This document shows positions 57,682-64,000 of a stretch of 64,000 nucleotides of DNA, piece by piece. Below the pieces are notes generated by a model, which saw only the letters and a list, made by a program, of their open reading frames with translations, ran no database searches and was not told the origin of the DNA. A program made the translations under genes and the position numbers. Location: positions 1,862,051 through 1,926,050 of the forward strand of contig NZ_CP110383.1 in assembly GCF_026015965.1 (NCBI RefSeq), written 5' to 3'. How positions within the stretch are numbered: the stretch's first letter is position 1; each line of letters starts with the position of its first letter. The DNA is from Selenomonas sputigena (GTDB taxonomy: Bacteria > Bacillota > Negativicutes > Selenomonadales > Selenomonadaceae).

Positions 57682-58311
57682 ATGGAAAATTTCACGACGA
57701 TCGAAACGGGCGGCACAGCCGAATATGAGATTCAGCGATCTCGCTTCATCGCCGAAGCCGCTCACGCGGCAACGGAAGAGGAAGCGCGTGCCTTCCTGCT
57801 TTCCTGCAAGAAGAAGTATTACGACGCACGCCACAATCCGAGCGCCTGGGTGCTCGGCGCAGGCGGCGAAAGGCAGAAGTCGAACGACGACGGTGAGCCG
57901 GGCGGCACCTCGGGCAATCCCATCTTGGAAGCGATCAAGAAGCGCGGCCTCGTCGATACCGTCGTCGTCGTCACGCGCTACTTCGGCGGCATCAAACTCG
58001 GCGCGGGCGGCCTCATCCGCGCCTACGGCCACGCCGCACACCTCGCGCTCGAAGCCTCTTCCCTCGTGCGCAGCCTGCAGCTTACGCGTCTCGCCGTGAC
58101 GGTCGACTACACGCTTCTCGCGCTCGTCGAAAACTTCGTGCGGCAGGAGGATCTTCGCACGGAGGATGCGATTTACGAGGAAAAGGTCACCTTGCTGCTG
58201 CTGTTGGAAGAGCGACAGCTCGCTCCCGTTCAGGCGGCTCTGACAGACCTCACTGCGGGCAGAGCCATCTTTGAGGAACGCGGCACGGTCTGGGGCAAGG
58301 CGACGGTCTAA
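57682..58311 (+). CDS. yigZ: YigZ/IMPACT family protein
   Basis: A 209-residue protein of the YigZ (UPF0029, IMPACT) family. The N-terminal domain contains YEIQRSRFIAEAAHAATEEE and KYYDARHNPSAWVLG, then SNDDGEPGGTSGNPILEAIK and VVVTRYFGGIKLGAGGLIRA, the family hallmarks. A short C-terminal ferredoxin-like domain (about 140-209) completes it. Members are linked to translation control, but bacterial function is unsettled. Full length and cytoplasmic. Confidence 0.93.
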   Translation: MENFTTIETGGTAEYEIQRSRFIAEAAHAATEEEARAFLLSCKKKYYDARHNPSAWVLGAGGERQKSNDDGEPGGTSGNPILEAIKKRGLVDTVVVVTRYFGGIKLGAGGLIRAYGHAAHLALEASSLVRSLQLTRLAVTVDYTLLALVENFVRQEDLRTEDAIYEEKVTLLLLLEERQLAPVQAALTDLTAGRAIFEERGTVWGKATV

Positions 58312-58358
58312 AAAACGCAAAACCTGCCGGAGAGCAGGGCAAAGCCACTATATTCGAC

Positions 58359-58388
58359 TTGCATGAAAACAGTAAAGTATGCTATACT
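58359..58388 (+). promoter_or_regulatory. Promoter of the antitoxin RNA
   Basis: TTGCAT (58359-58364) and TATACT (58383-58388) are spaced 18 bases, with an extended -10 TG at 58380-58381. The 11-base core TATGCTATACT is identical to that of the opposing toxin promoter. Confidence 0.8.
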
Positions 58389-58397
58389 GTGACTGGC

Positions 58398-58424
58398 AAA
58401 TGTACCTAGTATCATAACCGATAC
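58398..58424 (+). repeat. Direct repeat, antitoxin-side copy
   Basis: AAATGTACCTA and CCGATAC stand in the same order and orientation as at 58574-58597 over the toxin start. Because the two copies are transcribed in opposite directions, the RNAs are complementary there. Confidence 0.9.
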
Positions 58425-58426
58425 GC

Positions 58427-58461
58427 GAAAATCCCCCAAGATTGCAGCTTGGGGGATTTTC
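58427..58461. terminator. Shared bidirectional terminator of the Fst-type locus
   Basis: GAAAATCCCCCAAG (58427-58440) and its complement (58448-58461) form a perfect 14-bp stem with loop ATTGCAG. Both transcripts converge on it. Confidence 0.92.
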
Positions 58462-58483
58462 TATTCCCTTATTGCAGGTGGGC

Positions 58484-58588
58484 TTACTCCCTAGGCTCGT
58501 CGCCGTCGTTCTCCCTCTCATCGAGCCATTTGCTAATGTGATTGGCAATTACACCAGCCAAGATGGAGAGAATAAATGTACCTAACAT
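58484..58588 (-). CDS. Fst/Ldr-family type I toxin peptide, 34 aa
   Basis: A 34-residue peptide: hydrophobic residues 2-18 (LGTFILSILAGVIANHI), then SKWLDERENDGDEPRE, a charged tail. The hydrophobic helix with a W-L-D junction and polar tail matches Fst-type membrane toxins. The ribosome site AAGGAGGG (58597-58604) is 8 bases ahead of the ATG and may be masked by CCGCCTCC in the leader. The layout of convergent promoters, shared terminator and paired direct repeats is that of the par locus of pAD1. The toxin would damage the membrane if the RNA antitoxin is lost. Confidence 0.8.
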   Translation of the reverse strand: MLGTFILSILAGVIANHISKWLDERENDGDEPRE

Positions 58589-58597
58589 CACCGATAC
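58574..58597 (+). repeat. Direct repeat, toxin-start copy
   Basis: Contains AAATGTACCTA (toxin codons 2-5 on the minus strand) and CCGATAC (between ribosome site and ATG). It matches the antitoxin copy at 58398-58424. Confidence 0.9.
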
Positions 58598-58635
58598 CCT
58601 CCTTCCCGTGCCAGTCTGGAGGCGGCAACGCATAA

Positions 58636-58664
58636 AGTATAGCATAGTTCAGAGCAACATTCCA
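58636..58664 (-). promoter_or_regulatory. Promoter of the Fst-type toxin
   Basis: On the minus strand TATACT (58636-58641) is preceded by TGC, an extended -10. A weak -35 TGGAAT (58659-58664) is 17 bases upstream. Transcription would start near 58629, about 40 bases before the ATG. Confidence 0.7.
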
Positions 58665-58751
58665 CAAACTTTGCCTACCACAGGATTCAGACAGAATAAG
58701 AGCCGCCCGTGCGGACAACGCGGGCAGCTCTTATTCTGGAAACTCCCTTCT

Positions 58752-60236
58752 TCACACTTTCGGCTCGCGCAAAATCGGCTCGACCACCTGCGGAAACCTC
58801 GCGCGCAGGTAGTTGCTGATCGTCTCGCCGATGAAGCACTTCGCCGCGCTGTCGGGGTGCAGGCCGTCGGTCGTGTAAATATCCTCAAGCTTCCCCTCGC
58901 CATCGGAGAGGACCGTCGTGACGTCAACGCAGTAGGGCTGCGACAAGATCCAGCGGTTGAGCGCCGCCTGCTCGTCGCTCCAGTTAGCGGGCGGATTCTG
59001 CGCATACTGCAGCTTCGCAATCTTCGCGGGATTGAGCGAAGTGACCGTAGAGAAGACGGGCGTGATGCCGTGCGCCGTGCACTTGTCGCGGATGCGTGCG
59101 AGCACGGCGATGATATCCGTCGCCCTGCCGCCCACGCGATAGTTGTTCACGCCGCCCATGATGACCAGGATCTTCGGGCGGAACGGCAGTACGTCGCGCT
59201 CGAAACGCGCTTCCATCGCCTCGACGGTATCGCCCGAGTAGCCGAGGTTCTTGATGGGGAACGCCGCGTACGTTTCCCAATCGTAGAGCACGCGGTCAGG
59301 GCCGTAGACGATGGCGCCGCCGCCGTGCGTGATGCTGTCGCCGAGCGCGGCGACGGCGACGGGAGACTTGACCTCGAATGGCACGTTCTCCGACCAGCCG
59401 CTGATGGGTTGGCGTGCAGCGTCAAGGGCACGCACCTTCCAGTAGTAATTGCCGGGCGTCGCGAAACCGTAGGTATCGTAACAAGTGAGGTCGGTCGCGT
59501 AAAGCATGTGCAGGAGCGCGGGCTCCGACCTGCCTCGCTTCCAAACGGAGACTTCGTACTCAGCGGCTCCCTGCACAGGAATCCACGAATACGTCGGATA
59601 GAGCGGCACATAGTCCATCTTCTGGAACTCGCTCGTCGGATGCGGCGCCGCCGGATCCTTCTCGGCCAGCTCGACGGCGGCAGGCGGCGTGAAAGCCGAG
59701 CGTGCATTGCCATCGTAATCGAGCGCACGCACGCGCCAATAGTGGTTCGCATCGAGCCAGCCGCGTCCCGCGAGCGCGATTTCCACGCCGTTGTTGAACA
59801 CATGCGTGTCGTGGTAGACGACCTTCGCCTTGTCGCCCGCGCCTTCTTCGATGACGAACTCGTAGCGCACGGCATCGGCGACGGGCTGCCACAAAAAGCG
59901 CAGCTTCTTCGGCAGCTTGCGCACCGTCTCCTTCCCCTCGGGATTCACGGACATCGGCGGCTTTGCGCCTGCCGCCGCCCTCTCGTCCATCTGTTCATTT
60001 TTTGCATTCGCATCCTCCTCCATGGGAGCGCCCGCCTCCTTCTGCGCCGCATCGCGCTCCAGCACGATCGTACGGTCCTTCGTCGCGGCATACGCCGTCA
60101 TGTGCGCTTCGCCCAAGGTCGCCGCAGCTTCCGCGCGCTCCGCTCCCTGCGGCGAAAGTGCCGCCGCCGCAAGGCACAAAGCCAAGGCGGCGGCACTTTT
60201 TTTCCAATAGCAATGATAGTTTTTCTGCAAGTTCAA
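58752..60236 (-). CDS. Exported SGNH/GDSL hydrolase with fibronectin-like modules
   Basis: A 494-residue protein. A signal peptide or anchor lies at about residues 10-35 (KKSAAALALCLAAAAL). The middle has three fibronectin-type-like repeats, each with a W-or-Y-rich strand such as RFLWQPVADAVRYEFVI, PTYSWIPVQGAAEYEVS and NYYWKVRALDAARQPISGW. The C-terminal SGNH domain has block I ALGDSITHGGG, block III-like IMGGVNNYR and the catalytic DGLHPDSAAK. It probably deacylates a surface glycan or lipid. The start is TTG at 60236, overlapping the ndh stop; GAGGAG lies in the ndh end. Confidence 0.8.
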   Translation of the reverse strand: MNLQKNYHCYWKKSAAALALCLAAAALSPQGAERAEAAATLGEAHMTAYAATKDRTIVLERDAAQKEAGAPMEEDANAKNEQMDERAAAGAKPPMSVNPEGKETVRKLPKKLRFLWQPVADAVRYEFVIEEGAGDKAKVVYHDTHVFNNGVEIALAGRGWLDANHYWRVRALDYDGNARSAFTPPAAVELAEKDPAAPHPTSEFQKMDYVPLYPTYSWIPVQGAAEYEVSVWKRGRSEPALLHMLYATDLTCYDTYGFATPGNYYWKVRALDAARQPISGWSENVPFEVKSPVAVAALGDSITHGGGAIVYGPDRVLYDWETYAAFPIKNLGYSGDTVEAMEARFERDVLPFRPKILVIMGGVNNYRVGGRATDIIAVLARIRDKCTAHGITPVFSTVTSLNPAKIAKLQYAQNPPANWSDEQAALNRWILSQPYCVDVTTVLSDGEGKLEDIYTTDGLHPDSAAKCFIGETISNYLRARFPQVVEPILREPKV

Positions 60237-61543
60237 CCCTTCTCCTCTGGATCGAGCGGCATCGGCCGAAGCTCGCGCGACTCGTCGTATTGCATATTCG
60301 TGATGATGCGGCCAAGACGTGTACCTGACAGGAGGTTCCACGTCCATTTCAAGAGTACCGTTGTGTTCGTATGTGCGCCCGCAAGACGCAGGAGGTGGAC
60401 GAACATCCAGACGACCCAGGCGATGAAGCCCTTCATCTTCGTGCCGTTCATATTGACGACGGCCTCCGTCCTGCCGATCGTCGCCATCGCACCCTGATCC
60501 TTGTAATGGAACGTTTCCAAATTCTCATCGCCCGCGATCAGGCGCTTGATATTGCGCGCAGCAACGACGCCGCCCTGCGTCGCGACGGGTGCGACCGTCG
60601 CCAACGGACGCTCCGTGCCGTGGCAGAAGGAGGCGCAGTCCCCGATGGCGAAGATGTCACGCTCGCCCTCGACCTGCAGTTTCTCGTTGACGATGACGCG
60701 TCCTGCGCGGTCGCACGCGAAGCCGAGCTTACTGATGATCGGCACCGCCTTGACGCCCGCCGCCCAAATGACCGTATTCGTCGGAATGACCCGGCCATCC
60801 TTCAAGATCAGGCTGTTCTTGTCGCAGCCTGCGACCTGCGTATTGAGCATGACGTCGATACCTTTCTTCTCCAAGACGCGCACCGTTTCCTGCTGCAGAT
60901 CGGGCGGCATCATGGGCAGAAGCCCGCCCGTCGCTTCGACGAGCTTGACGCTGATCTCATCGGGCGAAAGATTGTGATACTCGTCCTTCATGATGAGGTT
61001 GATGACCTCGGCCAGAGATCCTGCGAGTTCGACGCCCGTCGGGCCGCCGCCGACGACGACGAAGCTCAGCATACGGCGTCGCTCCTCCTCATTATGCTCG
61101 ATCTTGTTGGCGCGCTCGAACATATGGATGACATGATTGCGGATGTGCAGCGCCTCCTGCAAGGTCTTCATCGGGAAGGAATGCTCCTCGACGCTCTCCA
61201 TGCCGAAGAAATTCGTCGTCGCGCCCGCCGCGAGAACCAGATAATCGTAGGGAATCTCGCCGTGATTCGTGATAACGACCTTGCGCTCCCTGTCAAGACC
61301 GCGAAGCTTCGCCATGAAGAGATCGACGTTTTTGTTATGGCGGAAAAAGGAGCGGATCGGATAGGCGATCTCATCGGTCGAAAGAAGTGATGTCGCGAGC
61401 TGATAGAGCAACGGCTGAAAAAGATGGAAGTTGCGGCGGTCGACGATCGTGATGTCAAGGCTCTTATCCTTTGCCAGTTCGCGTACGACCTTGACTCCGC
61501 CGAAGCCTGCACCGACGACAACAATGCGTGTTTTCTTACTCAT
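60233..61543 (-). CDS. ndh: Type II NADH dehydrogenase
   Basis: A 436-residue NDH-2 flavoprotein that oxidises NADH and reduces quinone without pumping protons. The FAD-binding GAGFGGVKVVREL is at residues 11-23, the NADH-binding VVVGGGPTGVELAGSLAEV mid-protein, and the FAD block ERDIFAIGDCASFCHG near residue 300, followed by VAPVATQGGVVAARNI, which is near the quinone site. The C-terminal amphipathic part (GFIAWVVWMFVHLLRLAG) binds the membrane. Full length; it couples by overlap to the SGNH hydrolase gene. Confidence 0.94.
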   Translation of the reverse strand: MSKKTRIVVVGAGFGGVKVVRELAKDKSLDITIVDRRNFHLFQPLLYQLATSLLSTDEIAYPIRSFFRHNKNVDLFMAKLRGLDRERKVVITNHGEIPYDYLVLAAGATTNFFGMESVEEHSFPMKTLQEALHIRNHVIHMFERANKIEHNEEERRRMLSFVVVGGGPTGVELAGSLAEVINLIMKDEYHNLSPDEISVKLVEATGGLLPMMPPDLQQETVRVLEKKGIDVMLNTQVAGCDKNSLILKDGRVIPTNTVIWAAGVKAVPIISKLGFACDRAGRVIVNEKLQVEGERDIFAIGDCASFCHGTERPLATVAPVATQGGVVAARNIKRLIAGDENLETFHYKDQGAMATIGRTEAVVNMNGTKMKGFIAWVVWMFVHLLRLAGAHTNTTVLLKWTWNLLSGTRLGRIITNMQYDESRELRPMPLDPEEKG

Positions 61544-61675
61544 GTTCTTTCTCCCTTCCTGGGTGCGGGAAACTCCCCGACTTGGCAGCGGCGCGAAAGT
61601 GCATCGGCTTCTTCAGCAGCCGTCATTCGTTTCGCGCCAGAAAAACTTATCAACGTATAAATTTTATATATAGAA

Positions 61676-61712
61676 AAAGCGGCGCGGAGGCTCATGCCGT
61701 CCGCGCCGCTTT
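61676..61712. terminator. Terminator between ndh and the glyoxalase-fold gene
   Basis: AAAGCGGCGCGGA (61676-61688) pairs perfectly with 61700-61712, with flanking A and T runs. On the minus strand it lies about 90 bases beyond the glyoxalase-fold gene and before ndh. The bases 61713-61801 hold no gene I can support. Confidence 0.85.
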
Positions 61713-61801
61713 CGTTCCCTTATGACTGTTCGTCTTATCTCTCATATTCTGCATCCTTGACGTGCCCCTTCCCCATGCGGCAGTCCGCTCGAACTGCGCG
61801 A

Positions 61802-62167
61802 TCACCATTTCGGCAGGACTTCGAGCCAATAGCCGTCGGGATCGCTGATGAAGTAGATGCCCATCGCCGCATTCTCGTAGCAAATGCAGCCCATCTCCTC
61901 GTGCAGTTTGTGCGCCGCCGCAAAGTCGTCGACGCCGAAGGCGAGGTGGAACTCGTTGTCGCCGAGATTATACGGCGTCTCGCGATCCTTGAGCCACGTC
62001 AACTCAAGCTCGTGCGGCGTCGAGCCGCCATCGCCGAGGTAGACGAGCGTGAAATCGGGCATTTCCACGCGGCTCACTTCCTTGAGACCGAGCGCCTTCT
62101 CATAGAAGGCGAGCGAACGCGCGAGGTCACGCACGTTGATGTTGTTATGCAAAAACTTGAATTTCAT
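61802..62167 (-). CDS. Glyoxalase/VOC superfamily protein (GloA-like)
   Basis: A 121-residue vicinal-oxygen-chelate protein resembling lactoylglutathione lyase. Candidate metal ligands are His7 (FLHNNINV), Glu in HELELTW, His in EFHLAFGV and Glu in YWLEVLP, the GloA set. The FYEKALGLKEV segment and DPDGYWLE ending are typical. It might detoxify methylglyoxal, but the family is broad. The ATG follows GGGAAG and lies 9 bases after the helicase stop. Confidence 0.87.
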   Translation of the reverse strand: MKFKFLHNNINVRDLARSLAFYEKALGLKEVSRVEMPDFTLVYLGDGGSTPHELELTWLKDRETPYNLGDNEFHLAFGVDDFAAAHKLHEEMGCICYENAAMGIYFISDPDGYWLEVLPKW

Positions 62168-62176
62168 AAACTTCCC

Positions 62177-64000
62177 TCACTTCTTCATATCGAAGAATGC
62201 AAAATTCTTGCAGTAGTCCATGACGAGAAACCTCTCCTTGTCCTTTCCCTCACCGTTCAAGTCGGCGCAGAAGCGCATGCCCCTGCCGAGCATTTGACTG
62301 AACTTGCTCAGCGAATGCACCTTGCGGAAGAAGACGAGATTCACGACGGAAGGAATGTCAAAGCCCGTGTCCAAGACGTCGACGGAAACAGCGATCGTCA
62401 GCTGCTCATCGGACAGCGAAAAAGCCTGCACCGCCGCGGCAAGATCAGGCGTACGGACATCGAGCGCACGGATGAAGTCTGCGCCGTAATCGGGATGAAG
62501 CCGCTGGAAAATGAAAGCGATCGCCTTCGCCTGCAGACTGTTCTTCGCAAAGATGATCGTCTTGCCGAGCTTGCCGTCCGGCGTTTTGAGACCATGCTGC
62601 AAAAGGTTTTCGAGCATCGCCTGGATCGTTTCCTCGCTGAAGAGCCAGTTGTTCACGGCCGGCACGTCGAAATCCTTGCTCGCGATCGCGCCCGTATCGG
62701 AATACTCCATCTCCGCGATCGTTCGCTGCTCCTCTGTGAGATCGGCATAGCGAAGGTGCGGCTCCATGATGCCCTCGGGCGCTTCATCGCGCAGAACAAA
62801 ATCGACGAGCCAACCGTCGCGGCACGCTTCTGCCAGACGATAGGCGAAAGTAGGCTTTCCGGGCGCAAGGTCGTAGAAACGATAGACATCTTCCTCTCCA
62901 GGAGCCTCAGGCGGCAACGACGAGAAGCCCAAAAGGATTGCATCGAAGTAATTCAAGAGAACGATATGGTCTTCGTAGATACTCGGGTGCGATTCGTCGA
63001 TGATGACGAGATCGAAGTGCGCCGGATCGTAGAGGCGCGCTCCCGTTTCTGTCCGACTCTCGTTCACGGCGTCCATCATGATGGTCGCCGTCGCGAAAAC
63101 GATGTCCGCCTGCGCCTCTTCACGTACATCGCCGAGGAGGTCGATGAGCTTCGCGTCGGGCAGCAGCATGCGAAACTGCTCGTAAGCCTGATGCACAAGT
63201 TCCTCGCGGTCAGCAAGGTAGAGCACCTTGCCGACGGCTTTCTGATGGAGCAGCGCTTCAATGGCGCCCGCCGCCATGCGCGTCTTCCCTGTGCCCGGCG
63301 GTGTGGAAACGAGAAGCCGTCGCACGCCTCGATGCACGTCCTCGCATATACGCCAGACGGCTTCCTGCTGATAGGGGCGGTTCACAATGTCTTCAGCAAG
63401 GTCTGGATGTCCGTCCGGATCGTAAAGGCGGCGGAAGTGCAGACGCCGCTCCAAACCGACGCGCGAAAAGCATCCATGAATCGGACGCAATGTGCCGCTC
63501 GCCTCATCCAGATAGCAGTATCCTCCCTCGCGCAGGAGAAAAATATAGGGACGCTCGCCGTACTTCTGTTCCATGAGCGTCGCCCATTCCTTCGCCTGAG
63601 CGACGCCGTCTTCTGCGGAATGCTCCGCCGCCTTGACCGCCATGACGGCCAGCGGTTTCTTCTCGGCATCGGTGAAGAGGAGGTCGACTGTCGGCGTCTT
63701 TTTTCCCGCGCCCTCGATCTGCGCGTTCATGAAGAAGTCCTCACCCAAAGTCCATCCCGCCTGCGCACTGTCCACCAGGATGTAGCGGCCGCGCGTCTCG
63801 GCGAGAAGGTCGGCAGGCACCTCGACGACGCTGCCGTTCCTGTTTTTTTCCCGCAGGGCGGCAAACTTCTCCGAAGCCTCGCGGTTCTTCTTGCGCCGCG
63901 GTAAAAGGGCGCCGCCTTCGAACGGCTCCTTGTAGAGTTTCAGGAGTTTCAGAGGATTCGCATTGCATTCCTTGCCGCCCGTCGGCAAAAGGCTCTCATT
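62177..64000 (-). CDS. HsdR/DEAD-DEAH box helicase-type protein (partial at window end)
   Basis: The open frame runs for 607 codons to the window edge, so the N-terminus may be incomplete; the first in-window start candidate is TTG at 63988. An N-terminal nuclease-like region (VDLLFTDAEKKPLAVMAVKA) matches HSDR_N/type I R-subunit folds. Helicase motifs are Walker A STPPGTGKTRMA, DESH (IIDESHPSIY) and motif VI FSQMLGRGMRFCADLNG. The protein stops at FLVMDYCKNFAFFDMKK. EcoEI-type R subunits normally continue well beyond the corresponding DYCGNFEFF position, so a C-terminal domain appears lost. No HsdM or HsdS gene is visible. Confidence 0.8.
   Translation of the reverse strand, partial: NESLLPTGGKECNANPLKLLKLYKEPFEGGALLPRRKKNREASEKFAALREKNRNGSVVEVPADLLAETRGRYILVDSAQAGWTLGEDFFMNAQIEGAGKKTPTVDLLFTDAEKKPLAVMAVKAAEHSAEDGVAQAKEWATLMEQKYGERPYIFLLREGGYCYLDEASGTLRPIHGCFSRVGLERRLHFRRLYDPDGHPDLAEDIVNRPYQQEAVWRICEDVHRGVRRLLVSTPPGTGKTRMAAGAIEALLHQKAVGKVLYLADREELVHQAYEQFRMLLPDAKLIDLLGDVREEAQADIVFATATIMMDAVNESRTETGARLYDPAHFDLVIIDESHPSIYEDHIVLLNYFDAILLGFSSLPPEAPGEEDVYRFYDLAPGKPTFAYRLAEACRDGWLVDFVLRDEAPEGIMEPHLRYADLTEEQRTIAEMEYSDTGAIASKDFDVPAVNNWLFSEETIQAMLENLLQHGLKTPDGKLGKTIIFAKNSLQAKAIAFIFQRLHPDYGADFIRALDVRTPDLAAAVQAFSLSDEQLTIAVSVDVLDTGFDIPSVVNLVFFRKVHSLSKFSQMLGRGMRFCADLNGEGKDKERFLVMDYCKNFAFFDMKK

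Larger units (their letters stand above)
58394..58463 (+). ncRNA. Antitoxin RNA of an Fst-type toxin-antitoxin locus (predicted)
   Basis: Predicted transcript of about 70 bases from the + promoter to the shared terminator. It contains AAATGTACCTA and CCGATAC (58398-58424), which are complementary to the toxin mRNA on both sides of its start codon. It should block ribosome binding, as RNAII does in the pAD1 par system. Confidence 0.75.

Noticed and set aside
61694-63904. 736-codon open frame on + opposite glyoxalase and helicase genes
   Set aside because: It spans two well-supported minus-strand genes and a terminator and has no recognisable domain.

Overview
The window looks like chromosome of a Gram-negative-type Firmicute of the Negativicutes, most likely Selenomonas or a close relative. 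Grounds are the roughly 58-60% GC, AG-rich Shine-Dalgarno sites, frequent TTG/GTG starts, and a mix of clostridial-type families (DUF951, DUF4127, DUF2225, DUF421/DUF3290, CODH-like protein, GlgC/GlgD pair). This is inference from gene content. I found no rRNA, tRNA or CRISPR array.

Layout. 1-9 kb: the end of a fructose-type PTS permease, an ArsR-family regulator, L-asparaginase, a pRiA4b ORF-3-like protein overlapping ychF, an MFS exporter, DUF951, a stand-alone CheB esterase domain and a zinc-ribbon membrane protein, all on the + strand. 9-14 kb: a helicase remnant, then a minus-strand cluster of DUF421/DUF3290, a Zn/Mn-type ABC transporter without a binding protein, and a DrrAB-like ABC exporter. 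14.0-15.5 kb: an ISL3-family insertion sequence with recognisable ends. 15.6-20.2 kb: a secreted protein, an ADP-ribosylglycohydrolase, an OpuC-like osmoprotectant transporter with permease fused to binding protein, and a flavin/ferredoxin fusion. 20.3-20.6 kb: a candidate type I toxin-antitoxin locus. 20.6-25.0 kb: the scrA-scrB-scrR sucrose operon with a clear promoter and LacI-type operator.

25.2-29.9 kb: a four-gene operon in which a divergent carbon monoxide dehydrogenase (CooS-like) protein is translationally coupled to an SsuABC/TauABC-type transporter. The CooS-like protein has an 18-histidine N-terminal tail, lacks one canonical C-cluster cysteine and lacks two proton-relay histidines. 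I consider this the most unusual system in the window. 29.9-35.8 kb: a membrane-anchored flavodoxin, a FliB-like protein, divergent serA/serC separated by a 105-bp tandem duplication, and a HigBA-like toxin-antitoxin pair. 35.8-38.2 kb: DUF4127 and DUF2225 proteins.

38.2-50.9 kb: a glycogen cluster reading glgC-glgD-glgP-glgB-glgA, then a GH13-GH77 fusion that would debranch and remodel maltodextrins. GlgB carries a long lysine-rich tail. 51-56 kb: a small membrane protein, a secreted amidase, an SbmA/YddA-type ABC protein, a glycosyltransferase-like/methyltransferase fusion and a membrane protein of unknown function. 56-64 kb: an amino-acid permease, YigZ, an Fst-like type I toxin-antitoxin locus whose antisense RNA can pair with the toxin start region, an exported SGNH hydrolase coupled to NDH-2, a glyoxalase-fold protein, and an HsdR-like helicase running off the window end.

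Comparisons with family members are from memory of the families. No database search was run.
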